Program-made: the position numbers and the translations under genes | Shown here: positions 6,521 through 13,863 of the stretch, piece after piece | How positions within the stretch are numbered: the first letter of the stretch is position 1 | Layout: every line of letters starts with the position of its first letter | NCBI GenBank assembly: GCA_947627695.1 | Contig: CANQXF010000016.1 | Coordinates: 1-57,196 of the forward strand | DNA: 57,196 nucleotides | From: an uncultured Ruminiclostridium sp. | Lineage (GTDB): Bacteria; Bacillota; Clostridia; Oscillospirales; Ruminococcaceae | Direction of reading: 5' to 3' | The notes under the pieces: model-generated | Databases searched by the model: none | Told to the model about the DNA's origin: nothing | Seen by the model: the letters and a program-made list of their open reading frames with translations, nothing else

Positions 6521-7375
6521 ATGGAAGATTCGTTCGCGCTCGGGTACGCTATGGGTACTGATAGCAACAACAACAATGGCGGCGGCAATAACAATGGCTG
6601 GGGAGACAGCGGATTCCTTTGGATCATTGTAATATTCGCCCTTCTTTTCGGGTGGGGTAACAACGGCAACCGCGGTAATGGCGGCAACAATGGTGGAGGT
6701 GACGGTATGGCCGCATATATTCCTTATCTGGCAAGTGCTGTCAACGCCAATGGTGCTGTGACTCGTGCTGATCTGTGTTCCGAATTTGCTTTCAACGATC
6801 TGAACAGGGCGGTCGAGGGTCTGAACAATGGTCTGTGCAACGGTTTCTATACCACCAGCACGCAGATCAACAATGGCTTTGCCGGTGTAAACAATGCAAT
6901 TTGCTCTCTGGGTTATAACAACGCCCAGCTTGCCAATGGTATCAACAACACCGTAATGCAGGGCTTTAATTCTGCCAATGTAGTTGCTTTGCAGAACCAG
7001 AACGCTGTGCAGACGCAGATTGCGGACTGCTGCTGCGGTATTCAGCGTGGTATTGACGGCATCAACTACAACATGGCTACCAACACCTGCGCTTTGCAGA
7101 ACACCATGAATACCAATACCCGCGACATCATTGACGCTACCAATGCCGGTACTCGTGCTGTGCTGGATTATCTGTGCCAGGAAAAGATCGCTGACCTCCA
7201 GAATGAAAATCAGGGTCTGCGTTTGGCAGCTTCCCAGACTGCACAGAATCAGTATCTTATTTCTCAACTGCGTCCGTTCCCTGTTGCGGCATATCAGGTG
7301 TGCAATCCCTTTACCGGCACTTATGGTGGGTATCAGGGCTATGGCTGTGCTTGCAACAACGGCTGCGGTTGCTAA
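6521..7375 (+). CDS. Asn/Gly/Cys-rich conserved gut-phage protein
   Basis: A 284-aa protein with a low-complexity Asn/Gly head (about 15-62) that encloses one hydrophobic segment (FLWIIVIFALLFGW, 32-45). A conserved domain follows (LCSEFAFNDLNRAVEGLNNGLCNGFY...DCCCGIQRGIDGINYNMATNTCALQ), then a helical region and a Cys/Gly-rich tail. It belongs to a family found in many Bacillota gut phages close to the next three genes. It may be structural or membrane-associated; the function is not known. Confidence 0.75.
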   Translation: MEDSFALGYAMGTDSNNNNGGGNNNGWGDSGFLWIIVIFALLFGWGNNGNRGNGGNNGGGDGMAAYIPYLASAVNANGAVTRADLCSEFAFNDLNRAVEGLNNGLCNGFYTTSTQINNGFAGVNNAICSLGYNNAQLANGINNTVMQGFNSANVVALQNQNAVQTQIADCCCGIQRGIDGINYNMATNTCALQNTMNTNTRDIIDATNAGTRAVLDYLCQEKIADLQNENQGLRLAASQTAQNQYLISQLRPFPVAAYQVCNPFTGTYGGYQGYGCACNNGCGC

Positions 7376-7378
7376 TTG

Positions 7379-7545
7379 AGTTGTTGTAAAAAACGCAATA
7401 ACTTAATCAGCAGTTCGGAATTTCCGAACAACTGTTGTAAAAAACGCAACAGTTCAAACCATTTTCGCGACTTCACGAAAATGATAACTCCCCTGCATGG
7501 GTGATTACTTCGGGGCGGGGAGTATATCCTCGCCCCTGATTTTTT
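7379..7545 (+). other. Array of five consecutive hairpins
   Basis: The intergenic stretch folds into five successive hairpins: 7379-7403, 7413-7429, 7430-7454, 7460-7483 and the terminator 7512-7536. Hairpins 1 and 3 share the loop TAAAAAACG and similar 8-bp stems (one G-T pair in the first). This could be a structured leader, a processing site or a small RNA. No reading frame fits. Confidence 0.6.
7512..7545 (+). terminator. Rho-independent terminator
   Basis: A ten-pair stem, 7512-7521 with 7527-7536 (one G-T), and a five-base loop are followed by TGATTTTTT. The ribosome-binding site of the next gene starts directly after the T-run, so partial read-through is likely. Confidence 0.75.
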
Positions 7546-7555
7546 AGGAGGACAC

Positions 7556-7765
7556 ATGAAGAACAAAATACGCTCCAAAATGGAGGAACATATTAAGTCC
7601 ATTTTGTCTAAGCCGATAATCAACGACCAGGAATATATGCTTTTGGCTGGCTATTTGAGCAAACTTGAGTTTGAAGAAGCGGAGAAAGATAACGCTAAAA
7701 AGGCCGAAGAAAGCCAAAAACAGTTTCGCGAGAAAATCGCTAATATTTTTGGAGGTGAAATGTAA
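7556..7765 (+). CDS. Small helical hypothetical protein
   Basis: A 69-aa charged helical protein (MKNKIRSKMEEHIKSILSK...KKAEESQKQFREKIANIF). AGGAGG lies just upstream, and the stop overlaps the start of the next gene. It belongs to the conserved gut-phage block, function unknown. Confidence 0.68.
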   Translation: MKNKIRSKMEEHIKSILSKPIINDQEYMLLAGYLSKLEFEEAEKDNAKKAEESQKQFREKIANIFGGEM

Positions 7766-8151
7766 TGTCTTGTAAACCTGTTTGCAAACTTTGCAACAAT
7801 CTAATTCTGTCGAACGCTGTGACGTTCAACGGAACGAACCTCGTTATCAATCTTCCCGCTGGCAGCTACAATGACGGCGATAAATACTGTATCGTAGTCG
7901 CCCAGGCTATACCTGCTACCACGACCATTAACGCCCCGGTCGTTATCACTATCGGTGACGGCGATCAGCTTTACCCGCTGACCAACACTTGCTGCGCTCA
8001 AGTCACGGCTTGCGGTATTCGTACCCGCACAAGGTACAGCACGGTGGTTTCTACCAATGCTACCGGGGGCAGCTTCAAAATGCTGGGTAGACCCTGTTGT
8101 ATGCCGAATAATAATCTGACCGCCATTGACGGCACAGCACCGACAGCATAG
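7765..8151 (+). CDS. Cys-containing beta-rich conserved phage protein
   Basis: A 128-aa protein with CKPVCKLCNN at its start and further Cys residues (NTCCAQ, RPCC). The middle is beta-rich (VTFNGTNLVINLPAGSYNDGDKYCIVVAQAIPA). GGAGGTG precedes it. The same gene order recurs in gut phages. It could be a small virion decoration or fibre protein, but this is inference. Confidence 0.68.
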   Translation: MSCKPVCKLCNNLILSNAVTFNGTNLVINLPAGSYNDGDKYCIVVAQAIPATTTINAPVVITIGDGDQLYPLTNTCCAQVTACGIRTRTRYSTVVSTNATGGSFKMLGRPCCMPNNNLTAIDGTAPTA

Positions 8152-8162
8152 GGGGTGTAGAT

Positions 8163-8870
8163 ATGAAACCTAGTTATATGGCGGCTATACGCCGTATGAG
8201 AAGCGGAAATCGCCCCAACATGGGCTATATGACCTACAACATGAACTACCCCAGAGACCATTACGATGATACCTATATAAACAACAATTATATGGGCAAC
8301 ACCTATATGAACAGAGATTATAGAACGGACAGGGATTATAGACCTGAAGATCGTTATCGTGATGAGCGGGGCAGAGAACACTATGACAATGGGCGTTATG
8401 CTCCGCGTAATGACGGTTATATCACTTGGGGCAACAGACGAGAGGAGAACAGAAACATGATGGGCTTTGATACAAGCTCTGTACGCCGTGAAATGGAATA
8501 TCCGCAGATGAACGAGATGTCTATGCGCGGCAATCACGACTACGAGCGCGGCTATGCTAAGTCTGATGTTATGACGCGCCAAATGGCCGAAGAATGGGTC
8601 GGCAAAATGGAAAACGCCGACGAGACCCACGGCCCGCATTGGTCTATGGAGCAGGTAAAGCAGGTCATGGCGCAGCATAAGGTTGAGTGCGACCCGATAG
8701 AATTTTTTGTAGCTATCAATATGATGTACTCCGACTACTGCGCCGTGCTACGCAAACATGGCATTGGCAACAAGATAGATATCTATGTTGATATGGCCAA
8801 GGCTTTCCTAGACGACAAAGACGCTCGCCCGGATAAACTCATGGCCTACTATGAGTATGTTGTGAAATAA
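8163..8870 (+). CDS. Tyr/Arg/Asn-rich protein with conserved C-terminal domain
   Basis: A 235-aa protein. Residues 1-125 are low complexity, rich in Tyr, Arg, Asn, Asp and Met. Residues 138-235 form a recognisable conserved domain (MTRQMAEEWVGKMENADETHGPHW...DPIEFFVAINMMYSDYC...MAKAFLDDKDARPDKLMAYYEYV) seen in many Bacillota phages after lysis genes. Its role is unknown. It is the last rightward gene before the attachment site and ends in front of a strong terminator. Confidence 0.75.
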   Translation: MKPSYMAAIRRMRSGNRPNMGYMTYNMNYPRDHYDDTYINNNYMGNTYMNRDYRTDRDYRPEDRYRDERGREHYDNGRYAPRNDGYITWGNRREENRNMMGFDTSSVRREMEYPQMNEMSMRGNHDYERGYAKSDVMTRQMAEEWVGKMENADETHGPHWSMEQVKQVMAQHKVECDPIEFFVAINMMYSDYCAVLRKHGIGNKIDIYVDMAKAFLDDKDARPDKLMAYYEYVVK

Positions 8871-8891
8871 CTAAAACACACAATATATGAA

Positions 8892-8925
8892 TAAAAATGC
8901 ACCTATCTTTGTAGGTGCATTTTTA
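8892..8925. terminator. Strong bidirectional terminator
   Basis: Arms 8892-8904 and 8913-8925 form a perfect 13-bp stem with A- and T-rich outer ends. It ends the rightward transcript and probably also the leftward integrase transcript. Confidence 0.87.
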
Positions 8926-8928
8926 TAT

Positions 8929-9149
8929 GTGGGTTATTTAGTGGGTTATTTGGACTTTTGTCAAATGCTATAAGCCCAGCTAAATGCCACGATGTTGGTG
9001 GTGCCGAAGACCGGACTTGAACCGTGTGACTGTAATTTTGTCCAAAAACATTATTTATAAAATACTGCTGTTTATTAGGTGTTTTGTCGCTATTCGGCTA
9101 CATTGTGTTCTTGAGCGTTTACAAAAAAGTGGGTTATAAAGTGGGTTAT
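8929..9149. other. attP: attP region with paired arm-type repeats
   Basis: GTGGGTTAT occurs four times: 8929, 8941, 9129 and 9141. They form two tandem pairs, each with 12-bp spacing, on either side of the tRNA-like core. This is the layout of arm-binding sites for a tyrosine integrase, and the integrase gene starts its 3' end 27 bp further on. The 305 bases between 8870 and 9176 hold only this site and the terminator. Confidence 0.8.
8999..9023 (-). other. attP core: 3' end of a leucine-type tRNA
   Basis: The reverse strand reads GGTTCAAGTCC followed by GGTCTTCGGCACCA, i.e. a T-loop, the 3' acceptor strand and CCA. The acceptor strand CTTCGGC would pair with GCCGAAG, the usual 5' end of bacterial tRNA-Leu. 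The upstream T-stem does not pair and no D or anticodon arm is present. It is therefore a core that rebuilds the host gene on integration and not a tRNA gene. Confidence 0.8.
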
Positions 9150-9175
9150 TTTGCCCTCTGGTATTTTGCATAATA

Positions 9176-10285
9176 TTAAATAATATCGTTATAAGCCTTT
9201 TCGGTGGCCTTGGCAAAAAGCTCAAGATCGGAGTTGTACTTGTGTCCATAAATACCGTAAGTGTCCATTGTCTCGCTATGGCCAAGTATCATCTTGAGTA
9301 AGTGTTCTGGAATAGCGTTTTTGACAACGGAGACCATTGTGTGCCTTAATTCGTAAAGAGAGCAGGGGGTCAAGTGGTGATAGTCTCTATAAGCCACCCA
9401 AAGGCTGTAAACTTTCTTTGCATTGCTCAACTCTCCATGTTGATCGGGGAAAAGCCAGGGCGATATTATCTTGTTTTCTTTCAGCATGGCTTTTTGTTTG
9501 TCGATTATCTCCTGCATTGTTGGCGATATAGCAAGAGTGCGCTTTGCGTTGGAGTTTTTGCCGTCAGTTATTTCGCCGTAAATATTAACGCTACGACTTA
9601 TGTTTATAATGCCGTCCTTTATGTCGGTTTTGGGTCTTATGGCTAGAGCTTCGCCCGGTCGTAATCCGCTCAACAGGAGAAACCGCACTAAATTGATGTA
9701 CCAGAACTTTCTCTCCCCGAAAGTATCATTTTCAAATATAACTTTTATATCTTCCGGCGCAAGGATTTTCCGTTGCCCCACAGGCGCAGATTTGGGGATA
9801 ACAATAAACTCCGGGCGCATTAAGGGTATGTTGTTTTTGACCGCAAAGGAATATATCGCGGTCATAGACGCCCTGATATTCTTTAACGACTTCGCAGACA
9901 GAGGGTGTCCTTTGATCTGCGAGTTTTTGTATGCGTTGTTAATACATTCCTGCCAATCTTTCAGGGTAATAAAGTTGGTTTTCTTATAGCCTATTTCCGG
10001 CAGGAGATAGCACCTTATGGCATACTCATGGTTGCTTAAATCGCTGCTGGACTTCCCTTTGAGCAGACGCTTTTCCTCTAAGAACATGGCGCATAGTTTG
10101 TTAAATCGTATGGTCTGCGGGTCGCCGCTGGTTTCAAGCCAGTCATCGGCCTTTCGCTCAGCCTCGATTTTGCCTTGTACACCGGGTTTAGTTGAATAAA
10201 ATGTTTTCCGCTTGCAATCCTTTTGGACTTTGATTTGCCAGCGGTTATTTTTTTCTATCCAGATCGCTTCGTTTTTTCTCATCAC
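9176..10285 (-). CDS. int: Tyrosine-family site-specific integrase
   Basis: A 369-aa recombinase for integration and excision at attP. It has an N-terminal arm-binding region, a SAM-like core-binding domain (about 65-160) and a catalytic domain with SGLRPGEAL (Arg I), LYELRHT (Arg II, with Tyr where many family members have His), LGHS and a terminal YGIYGH with the nucleophilic Tyr. Its ATG overlaps the repressor stop by four bases, so both are probably co-transcribed from the leftward promoter at 11017-11045. Confidence 0.94.
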   Translation of the reverse strand: MMRKNEAIWIEKNNRWQIKVQKDCKRKTFYSTKPGVQGKIEAERKADDWLETSGDPQTIRFNKLCAMFLEEKRLLKGKSSSDLSNHEYAIRCYLLPEIGYKKTNFITLKDWQECINNAYKNSQIKGHPLSAKSLKNIRASMTAIYSFAVKNNIPLMRPEFIVIPKSAPVGQRKILAPEDIKVIFENDTFGERKFWYINLVRFLLLSGLRPGEALAIRPKTDIKDGIINISRSVNIYGEITDGKNSNAKRTLAISPTMQEIIDKQKAMLKENKIISPWLFPDQHGELSNAKKVYSLWVAYRDYHHLTPCSLYELRHTMVSVVKNAIPEHLLKMILGHSETMDTYGIYGHKYNSDLELFAKATEKAYNDII

Positions 10286-10995
10286 TCAATCACCCAATCT
10301 TGGTCTAAAGGTGCTATGACTTTGCCACAGCATTTCATATCGTCAACGCATTGAATATCCGGGTATTTAGGGTTGATACTCTCTAGGTGATCTCCGCGAT
10401 ATACCTTTATAAACTGTTCGCCGTCTTTGAAGAATATACCGATCTCGCCTATCTCAACAGTCGGTTGCGTTCTGACTAACACGCGCTGTCCGTCATTTAT
10501 TCTGGGCGACATGCTATCGCCGTTCACCCGCAGGATATAGTCAGCCATAAGGGTCTGTTTGTTCAGTTTGACCGCTATCTGCTCGGCATTATTATCATCA
10601 ATATATTCGCCATAGCCAGCCGATGCGGGTTGAGCGGCATAGGGTAGCCAGACGATTTCTGCTGTGGAGTTTTTGTTGCGTAGTCTGATGTTTTCCTCGT
10701 GCAGAACTGCGAGAATGATATTCTTGCCATGCTCATCGAGCCTGTCAAAACTTTTGCCGACAGAAAGGCCCTGCGGCGACAGGTTAGGCACACGCGGCTG
10801 CTGAACAGCGAGATCGTCAAGTGGTATATCCAACGTCTTGGCGATTTTCTTTACAGTGCTTAATCGTGGAAATTTTGTCCTGCCGCTGGTGATGTTATAA
10901 ATTGTGTCTAATGGCACGCCAGACAGCTTTGCGACATCTTTGAGCGTTATATTGGCTTCATTTGTATAGTAAGTTATCAATTTGCCGATTTCCAT
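10282..10995 (-). CDS. CI-type repressor, HTH plus S24 peptidase
   Basis: A 237-aa lysogeny repressor. An XRE helix-turn-helix occupies about residues 5-62. The C-terminal S24/LexA-like domain shows a likely self-cleavage site A126-G127 (ASAGYG), catalytic Ser161 (GDSMSP) and Lys197. RecA-stimulated autocleavage would cause induction. It is preceded by AGGAGGTG and transcribed divergently from the Cro-like gene. Confidence 0.93.
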   Translation of the reverse strand: MEIGKLITYYTNEANITLKDVAKLSGVPLDTIYNITSGRTKFPRLSTVKKIAKTLDIPLDDLAVQQPRVPNLSPQGLSVGKSFDRLDEHGKNIILAVLHEENIRLRNKNSTAEIVWLPYAAQPASAGYGEYIDDNNAEQIAVKLNKQTLMADYILRVNGDSMSPRINDGQRVLVRTQPTVEIGEIGIFFKDGEQFIKVYRGDHLESINPKYPDIQCVDDMKCCGKVIAPLDQDWVIE

Positions 10996-11016
10996 ACAAA
11001 TGCACCTCCTGTTTAT

Positions 11017-11045
11017 ATTTTAACTGTCAAAAAAACACCTGTCAA
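11017..11045 (-). promoter_or_regulatory. Leftward repressor promoter
   Basis: On the reverse strand TTGACA (11045-11040) and TAAAAT (11022-11017) are 17 bp apart. An operator-like TGTCAAAAAAACAC (11025-11038) fills the spacer. It drives the repressor and integrase genes, and occupancy of the spacer suggests autoregulation. Confidence 0.8.
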
Positions 11046-11053
11046 TAAAAAAC

Positions 11054-11142
11054 TGTTAAATATGACATTTTTATTGTGAAAAAAGTATTGACAGCTGTTA
11101 AAAATGACGGTATAATGAGCGCAGAAAGTGTTAAAAATGACA
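11054..11142. promoter_or_regulatory. Operators of the genetic switch
   Basis: Three copies of TGTTAAAWATGACR, a near-palindrome with TGT...ACA ends, lie at 11054-11067, 11096-11109 and 11129-11142. The second is inside the spacer of the rightward promoter and the third is downstream of it. They are the likely binding sites of the repressor and Cro-like protein. Confidence 0.75.
11088..11116 (+). promoter_or_regulatory. Rightward early promoter
   Basis: TTGACA (11088-11093) and TATAAT (11111-11116) are 17 bp apart, a perfect consensus. It would transcribe the Cro-like gene and the early operon. Its spacer carries an operator. Confidence 0.88.
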
Positions 11143-11163
11143 GTTTGGAGGTGAGAGCATTAT

Positions 11164-11385
11164 ATGGAGAACGTGGTATATAGTACGTTAATGGAAGAAA
11201 TCAAGAAACGCGGCATCAAGAAAACGGCTATTGCCAAGGCTATCGGAATATCAAGTTCCGGGCTTGATTTCAAACTTTCCGGCGAATCGGCTTGGAGATT
11301 TAACGAGGCGATCATCATCAGGGATAGGTTTTTTCCTGATATGGGGCTGGAAGAACTGTTCAAAGAAAACGACGTCAAGCAATAA
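11164..11385 (+). CDS. Cro-like HTH regulator
   Basis: A 73-aa protein with a helix-turn-helix (KKTAIAKAIGISSSGLDFKLSG, about residues 19-40), first gene of the rightward operon and divergent from the repressor. GGAGGTG precedes ATG 11164. Its position and size fit a Cro-type antagonist that binds the same operators. Confidence 0.8.
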   Translation: MENVVYSTLMEEIKKRGIKKTAIAKAIGISSSGLDFKLSGESAWRFNEAIIIRDRFFPDMGLEELFKENDVKQ

Positions 11386-11429
11386 AAAGGTATGTTTAAC
11401 TTCCGCGATCTATCGGCAGGGTCGCAACG

Positions 11430-11455
11430 AAAAAGCCCCGCCCAGAGGGCGAGGC
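11430..11455 (-). terminator. Reverse-strand terminator in the early leader
   Basis: Read on the reverse strand, a nine-pair stem (11455-11447 with 11443-11435, one G-T) and a 3-base loop are followed by five T. It would stop leftward transcription entering from the right. No reverse-strand gene lies there, so it may block antisense RNA. Confidence 0.65.
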
Positions 11456-11537
11456 CAATCGTGAAGGGGAATATATTGTTGTGCGTATTGTTATTATACC
11501 ACAATATGTTGGTATTGTCAAGGGAGGGAGATACAAT

Positions 11538-11840
11538 ATGGCGGCTTTTAGCAATCTGCGGCAGCAAATGAAAAAGTCTGGCGTAACACAGGCCGATATA
11601 GCAGCCGCCACAAACAGAAGTCGAAGCTATATAAACCAGCGACTTAACGGCGAGGCTGATTGGCCCTTGCAGGTTGCGTATAAAATATGTCAGGTCTGCG
11701 GCATAGCGATAGAGGATATGCCTAAGTATTTCCCCAGCGAAGTTGGGGTTCTGCCGCAGAACGATAACAAAACACAGTATGAGATCGGAAACGCTATACG
11801 CTTGTTAGCAAATATTTATGACAAATTGGAGGCGAAATAA
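11538..11840 (+). CDS. XRE-family HTH protein
   Basis: A 100-aa protein with a helix-turn-helix at about residues 6-40 (MKKSGVTQADIAAATNRSRSYINQRL). ATG 11538 has GGGAGGGAGA upstream. The 150 bases before it hold a reverse terminator and an imperfect palindrome (ATACCA...TGGTAT, 11500-11519), which may be an operator. A second regulator of early genes is likely. Confidence 0.78.
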   Translation: MAAFSNLRQQMKKSGVTQADIAAATNRSRSYINQRLNGEADWPLQVAYKICQVCGIAIEDMPKYFPSEVGVLPQNDNKTQYEIGNAIRLLANIYDKLEAK

Positions 11841-11842
11841 AA

Positions 11843-12043
11843 ATGGACGAAATGGTGAAAGTGCCTGTGGCAACTTATGAAGATATGGTTAGGTCAAGCA
11901 CCTTGCTTGAAATACTGGACTCTGCATGGAAAGAATTGCCTAGTTATAGGTTTGAGAGCGTTGCACGAGCCATTCTGGGTGAACGCTACGACTCTCTTGT
12001 TGAATGTGGGGAGACGCAAAATGAGAATAAAACATCATTTTAG
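11843..12043 (+). CDS. Small hypothetical protein
   Basis: A 66-aa acidic protein (MDEMVKVPVATYEDMVRSSTLLEIL...) two bases after its neighbour, overlapping the next gene by 23 bases. The N-terminus recalls small phage proteins that begin with VPVxxYxxL. Function unknown. Confidence 0.65.
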   Translation: MDEMVKVPVATYEDMVRSSTLLEILDSAWKELPSYRFESVARAILGERYDSLVECGETQNENKTSF

Positions 12044-12347
12044 AGATATTGCCGGGCAGGTCGAGAACGGCGAAGTGCATTACAAGTTCAGACGGCAAGC
12101 CTGTTGTTCTATCTGCCATAGCAAAAATCAGCTTGAAAGACACCATGTGTTTTATGGTGATAAACGCAGCATAGCAGAGAAATACAATATGACGGTTTGG
12201 GTCTGTCACGATTGCCACAGAGGGCCAAACGGCATACATTTCAATGAACCGCTTGACTTGTCCTTAAAACAGGCTTTCCAGAGGAAGTTTGAAAAGGATT
12301 ATAGCCACGATGAGTTTATAAAAGAATTTGAGGTGAACTACTTATGA
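12021..12347 (+). CDS. HNH-like zinc-binding phage protein (copy 1)
   Basis: A 108-aa protein with CSICHSKNQLERHHVFYG (about 30-47) and VCHDCHRGPNGIHFN (about 64-78), i.e. two CxxC pairs and an HH pair as in compact HNH/DUF968-type nucleases. The C-terminus LDLSLKQAFQRKFEK...EFIKEFEVNYL is shared with the protein at 22926-23255, so the two are paralogues. A role in recombination or DNA processing is inferred. Confidence 0.75.
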   Translation: MRIKHHFRDIAGQVENGEVHYKFRRQACCSICHSKNQLERHHVFYGDKRSIAEKYNMTVWVCHDCHRGPNGIHFNEPLDLSLKQAFQRKFEKDYSHDEFIKEFEVNYL

Positions 12348-12688
12348 CCGAAAGCGGACAAGACCTCCAAATCGAAATGGCAGAGATCAAAAACCTTTTG
12401 AATACTGCTCTTTCTGAATCTAAGAAGCGCGGACGCGCTTTAGCGGAGGGTGAAAAGATTTATCGCATGGAACTGGCCAAGAAAATGCTTATCGAAAGAG
12501 ATAAAGGAACGCCGGTCACTATCATATCTGATGTATGCAGGGGCGATGAGAACATCAGCCAGCTTAGGTTTGAACGCGATATTCTGGAGTCGGACTATCG
12601 TTCCGCTCTTGAAGCTATCAATGTTTATAAGCTGGAGATTAAGTCGCTTGAAAATCAAATCCAGCGCGAATGGGGGAACGCAGAATGA
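12344..12688 (+). CDS. Conserved siphophage protein upstream of SSB
   Basis: A 114-aa helical protein (KKRGRALAEGEKIYRMELAKKMLIE...GTPVTIISDVCRGDE...SDYRSALEAINVYKLEIKSLENQI). Four-base overlaps join it to both neighbours. The family is common next to phage SSB genes in Bacillota; its function is unknown, but a replication role is likely. Confidence 0.75.
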   Translation: MTESGQDLQIEMAEIKNLLNTALSESKKRGRALAEGEKIYRMELAKKMLIERDKGTPVTIISDVCRGDENISQLRFERDILESDYRSALEAINVYKLEIKSLENQIQREWGNAE

Positions 12689-13080
12689 ACAAAGTATTTA
12701 TAATGGGTAGATTTGGCAAAAGCCCGGAGTTAAGAACTACTGAAAGCGGCAAATCGTTTATGAGGGCTTCGTTGGCCGTGCCGAGAGAATACGGCGAAAA
12801 GAACGCCGCAGACTTTTTCAATATCACGGCATGGGGCAAGACCGCCGAAACTATCGCCCAGTATTTTGACAAGGGCAAGCCGATTTTGGTCGAGGGTCAT
12901 TTGCAGACCAATAAATATGATGACAAGAACGGCCAGACCCACTACAACACGGAAATCTTGGTTGATCGCTTCAACTTTATTCCGAAGAATGACGGAGCAA
13001 AAGCTGAAAACACCCAGTCTGAACAGCCCTCTTTCGATGATGTGCCGGAAGATTTGACGGAAGATGACCTGCCGTTCTAA
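12685..13080 (+). CDS. ssb: Single-stranded DNA-binding protein
   Basis: A 131-aa SSB with an N-terminal OB fold (MNKVFIMGRFGKSPELRTTESGKSF...FFNITAWGKTAETIAQYFDKG) and an acidic linker ending in DDLPF, the protein-interaction tip of bacterial SSBs. It protects ssDNA during phage replication and recruits partners through the tip. ATG 12685 overlaps the previous stop (ATGA). Confidence 0.95.
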   Translation: MNKVFIMGRFGKSPELRTTESGKSFMRASLAVPREYGEKNAADFFNITAWGKTAETIAQYFDKGKPILVEGHLQTNKYDDKNGQTHYNTEILVDRFNFIPKNDGAKAENTQSEQPSFDDVPEDLTEDDLPF

Positions 13081-13085
13081 CGACC

Positions 13086-13682
13086 ATGAACAAACATTTG
13101 AGGATATTAGTGGGTCGTAATGCCGCCGCATTATTAGAGCATATAGGCAGGGGAAACGGTTGGGTGCGTAAGACTGTCAAAGAGTTCAGCGATATATTCG
13201 TTGGCATATCCGAACAGCAGGTTCGCCGAGCCTTATCCAAACTGGAAAACGCCGGACTTGTAGAAAGCAAGGTTATCAATCCTAGTTGGTTTGATAACAC
13301 CAAGTCGTACATAATCACACCGTATGGCCGTGCCGTACTGGGCGAGCCGATAGAAGAACCAGAGGAAACGCCTGTTAAGTATGGCAGAAGCCCCGATCAG
13401 ACCAGTGAAGAACTGCTTAGAAAAGCCTATAACCTTTACGAGAGCATAAAGAATGGCGTTCTTAGTAGTTATGAACTCACTAACCTATCAATGCTATGTG
13501 AACAGTATGGCGAGTGGGTCTTAGAAGCCTTAGAGATTATGGGGTCTAAAGGCAAGTGCAATATAGCCTACTGCAAGGCGATATTAGAGCGGTGGCGTTC
13601 TGACGGTAAGGATAAACCTGATAATCCAGAGCAGGAGTTAGAAAAAGCCCTGCAACTTATGCACCAAAACAGGGAGGGTTGA
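13086..13682 (+). CDS. DnaD-like replication initiator
   Basis: A 198-aa protein. Residues 1-80 form a winged helix (EFSDIFVGISEQQVRRALSKLENAGLVES). Residues 105-170 match the DnaD/DnaB-II domain (LYESIKNGVLSSYEL...WVLEALEIM...CNIAYCKAILERW). Such proteins bind the phage origin and help load the helicase. It follows SSB and precedes a helicase-loader-like gene at 14698. Confidence 0.85.
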   Translation: MNKHLRILVGRNAAALLEHIGRGNGWVRKTVKEFSDIFVGISEQQVRRALSKLENAGLVESKVINPSWFDNTKSYIITPYGRAVLGEPIEEPEETPVKYGRSPDQTSEELLRKAYNLYESIKNGVLSSYELTNLSMLCEQYGEWVLEALEIMGSKGKCNIAYCKAILERWRSDGKDKPDNPEQELEKALQLMHQNREG

Positions 13683-13683
13683 C

Positions 13684-13863
13684 ATGGATTGCTATAACGA
13701 GTTTTGCCCTTTAAGAGTTAATCCGACATCAAACAGGTGGCATTGTGCAAGCGCGGTGACTTGTCCAAACAGATGTAAGAGCATAAGATACCGCACCAGT
13801 ACCGGCGTATGGTACTTAGCTACAAGCCGTACAAAGGAGAGCGACAATGAAAATAACGCTTGA
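13684..13863 (+). CDS. Small Cys-rich hypothetical protein
   Basis: A 59-aa frame starting ATG 13684 after AGGGAGGGTTGAC. It has CYNEFCPL and HCASAVTCPNRC, a possible zinc site. It overlaps the dUTPase start by 17 bases. Function unknown. Confidence 0.55.
   Translation: MDCYNEFCPLRVNPTSNRWHCASAVTCPNRCKSIRYRTSTGVWYLATSRTKESDNENNA

Noticed and set aside
6410-7267. N-terminal extension of the HNH frame to 7267
   Set aside because: It is the antisense of the Asn/Gly-rich gene at 6521, and the promoter at 6429-6457 starts transcription inside it. ATG 6409 is the real start.
8999-9023. Complete tRNA gene beside the integrase
   Set aside because: Only the 3' acceptor/T-loop part is tRNA-like. There are no D or anticodon arms and the T-stem does not pair. 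It is an attP core.
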